DNA of 64,000 bases from Pontibacter pamirensis. GTDB lineage: Bacteria > Bacteroidota > Bacteroidia > Cytophagales > Hymenobacteraceae. A program made the position numbers and the translations under genes. The stretch covers positions 1 to 64,000 of the forward strand of contig NZ_SSNI01000017.1 in NCBI RefSeq assembly GCF_010015475.1, in the 5' to 3' direction. Under the pieces are notes generated by a model. The model was given only the letters and a program-made list of their open reading frames with translations. It ran no database searches and was not told the DNA's origin. Shown here one piece after another: positions 63,234-64,000 of the stretch. The first letter of the stretch is position 1. Each line of letters opens with the position of its first letter.

Positions 63234-64000
63234 ATGTTTATTACTTCTACCAAATCAGGTATTCTTTTAAATAAAAAGTCTTTTCTACTAATACTGTTTT
63301 TTGCCCTCTCACTGCTAATTAACAGGCAGGCCGAGGCGCAGGTAATTTACCAGGGAGGTTCTAATGTGCAGCTTCTGTACGGCCGCAACTTAAAACAACC
63401 CGGTGATTTAGCGACTGTCACGGTAGAACATTTTGGTTCTTATGGTGCCCTAGAGCAGTTTGTTTTTGGTGATTTGTTTAATGATGCTAGTTTGGCAAGC
63501 CCGAACCTGTATATGGAGTGGTACCCGAAAGTGAGCCTGAGCCGTGCTACTGGGCGGGAGATAAAGTTGGGACCCATCAGTGATGTACTGCTGTCGGGCG
63601 GTATAAATGTCTTGTTCGGAGGCACGGAAGATTTCTTTGTTTACACGGCGGGTCCTGCTTTCAAGTTTCGGATTCCGGGTTCCGGTCTGCTGCAACTCGA
63701 AACATACTACCATAAGCAACTCGGTGAGGAATACGATGGCACCTATCAGCTAACGCCTAGTTGGGATGTTGCATTGCCTGTTTCGGAGAAGGTGCATTTG
63801 AGGTTCCGTGGCTTCATGGATTTTATAGGTGATCGTGGGCCTGGCAGCACACAGTACTTAACGCAGCCGCAACTTTTCTTGGACCTGGGGAACACCTGGG
63901 GCAAGCCCGGCAAAACGTACATCGGTTCTGAGTGGCGCTACTGGAACAATGTGGCTGGCATTGAGGGGCTGGAGGAGTCTTTCCTGCAGGCGAACCTGCT
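63234..64000 (+). CDS. OmpK/Tsx-like outer-membrane protein (DUF5020), truncated by the window end
   Basis: At least 255 codons, open to the right edge. A signal peptide is evident (FLLILFFALSLLINRQAEAQ, cleavage near AEAQ), followed by alternating beta-strand segments with aromatic residues (VTVEHFGSYGALEQFVFGD; PNLYMEWYPKVSLSRATG; LLQLETYYHKQLGEEY). The pattern matches the nucleoside-channel-like Tsx/OmpK beta-barrels annotated as DUF5020 in Bacteroidota. Complete length should be a little more than seen here. Outer membrane; substrate unknown. Divergent from the GerW gene. Confidence 0.75.
   Translation, partial: MFITSTKSGILLNKKSFLLILFFALSLLINRQAEAQVIYQGGSNVQLLYGRNLKQPGDLATVTVEHFGSYGALEQFVFGDLFNDASLASPNLYMEWYPKVSLSRATGREIKLGPISDVLLSGGINVLFGGTEDFFVYTAGPAFKFRIPGSGLLQLETYYHKQLGEEYDGTYQLTPSWDVALPVSEKVHLRFRGFMDFIGDRGPGSTQYLTQPQLFLDLGNTWGKPGKTYIGSEWRYWNNVAGIEGLEESFLQANL

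Noticed and set aside
1-64000. CRISPR array, riboswitch, rRNA operon, prophage
   Set aside because: No evenly spaced direct repeats with unique spacers, no recognisable conserved riboswitch core, no rRNA sequence and no cluster of phage structural genes were seen.

Overview
The window looks like chromosomal DNA of a Bacteroidota, most likely order Cytophagales and close to Pontibacter or its relatives (Hymenobacteraceae). This is inferred from a type IX secretion (T9SS) sorting tail, many short lipoproteins with an SxxC-type lipobox, A-rich leaders in place of strong Shine-Dalgarno sites, a candidate TTTG / TAnnTTTG promoter, long perfect hairpin terminators, and protein families common in that group (FtsX-type permeases, DUF7149-type restriction-modification proteins, GerW homologues, DACNV sensors). 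Gene GC is about 45-55 %, with AT-rich spacers. One tRNA gene (Glu) is present. I see no rRNA, CRISPR array, prophage or replication origin.

Layout. 1-1 kb: a frameshifted IS110-family transposase running off the left edge, then tRNA-Glu. 1.1-9.2 kb: a membrane transglutaminase-like protein, an orphan lipoprotein, a stand-alone FRG-domain protein, manganese catalase, a PA0069-type radical SAM protein and a Rieske/FAD oxidoreductase, i.e. a redox and stress flavour. 9.2-10 kb: repeat-rich, non-coding. 10-14 kb: DUF922-like protease, MATE exporter, and a sigma54-type response regulator without a DNA-binding domain. 14.6-16.6 kb: two pieces of a broken DUF7149-type restriction-modification gene flank an AT-rich, itself frameshifted gene. 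16.7-18.5 kb: small unknown proteins and a mobile-looking repeat. 18.7-25.5 kb: a signalling island made of a DACNV (diadenylate-cyclase-like) protein, a 1325-residue CheB-CheR-PAS-histidine kinase fusion in the same operon, and a divergent stand-alone CheB. 25.9-31.6 kb: ABC-F ATPase, two related Ig-like lipoproteins (one with five EF-hand loops), and the AMPylase SelO. 32-36.5 kb: a giant NHL/IPT/T9SS cell-surface protein. 36.7-42.2 kb: an NtrY/NtrC-like two-component pair divergent from an FtsX-type ABC permease, with palindromes and a possible -24/-12 promoter between them. 42.3-52.5 kb: housekeeping and accessory genes (retropepsin-like lipoprotein, TerB-like protein, second MATE exporter, Gfo/Idh/MocA oxidoreductase, YihY, alpha/beta hydrolase, zinc alcohol dehydrogenase with a small partner). 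53-55 kb: a PKD/beta-helix lipoprotein. 55.3-59 kb: a P-type cation ATPase and an SDR oxidoreductase. 59.4-62.6 kb: an export operon (adaptor, permease, ATPase) whose adaptor has an in-frame amber codon. 62.6-64 kb: a GerW-family protein and the start of an OmpK/Tsx-like (DUF5020) outer-membrane protein that runs off the right edge.

The stretches most worth study are the CheB-CheR-kinase/DACNV/CheB island, the replaced restriction-modification locus, the amber codon in the adaptor gene, the regulator-permease intergenic region, and a family of intergenic elements with terminal inverted repeats.
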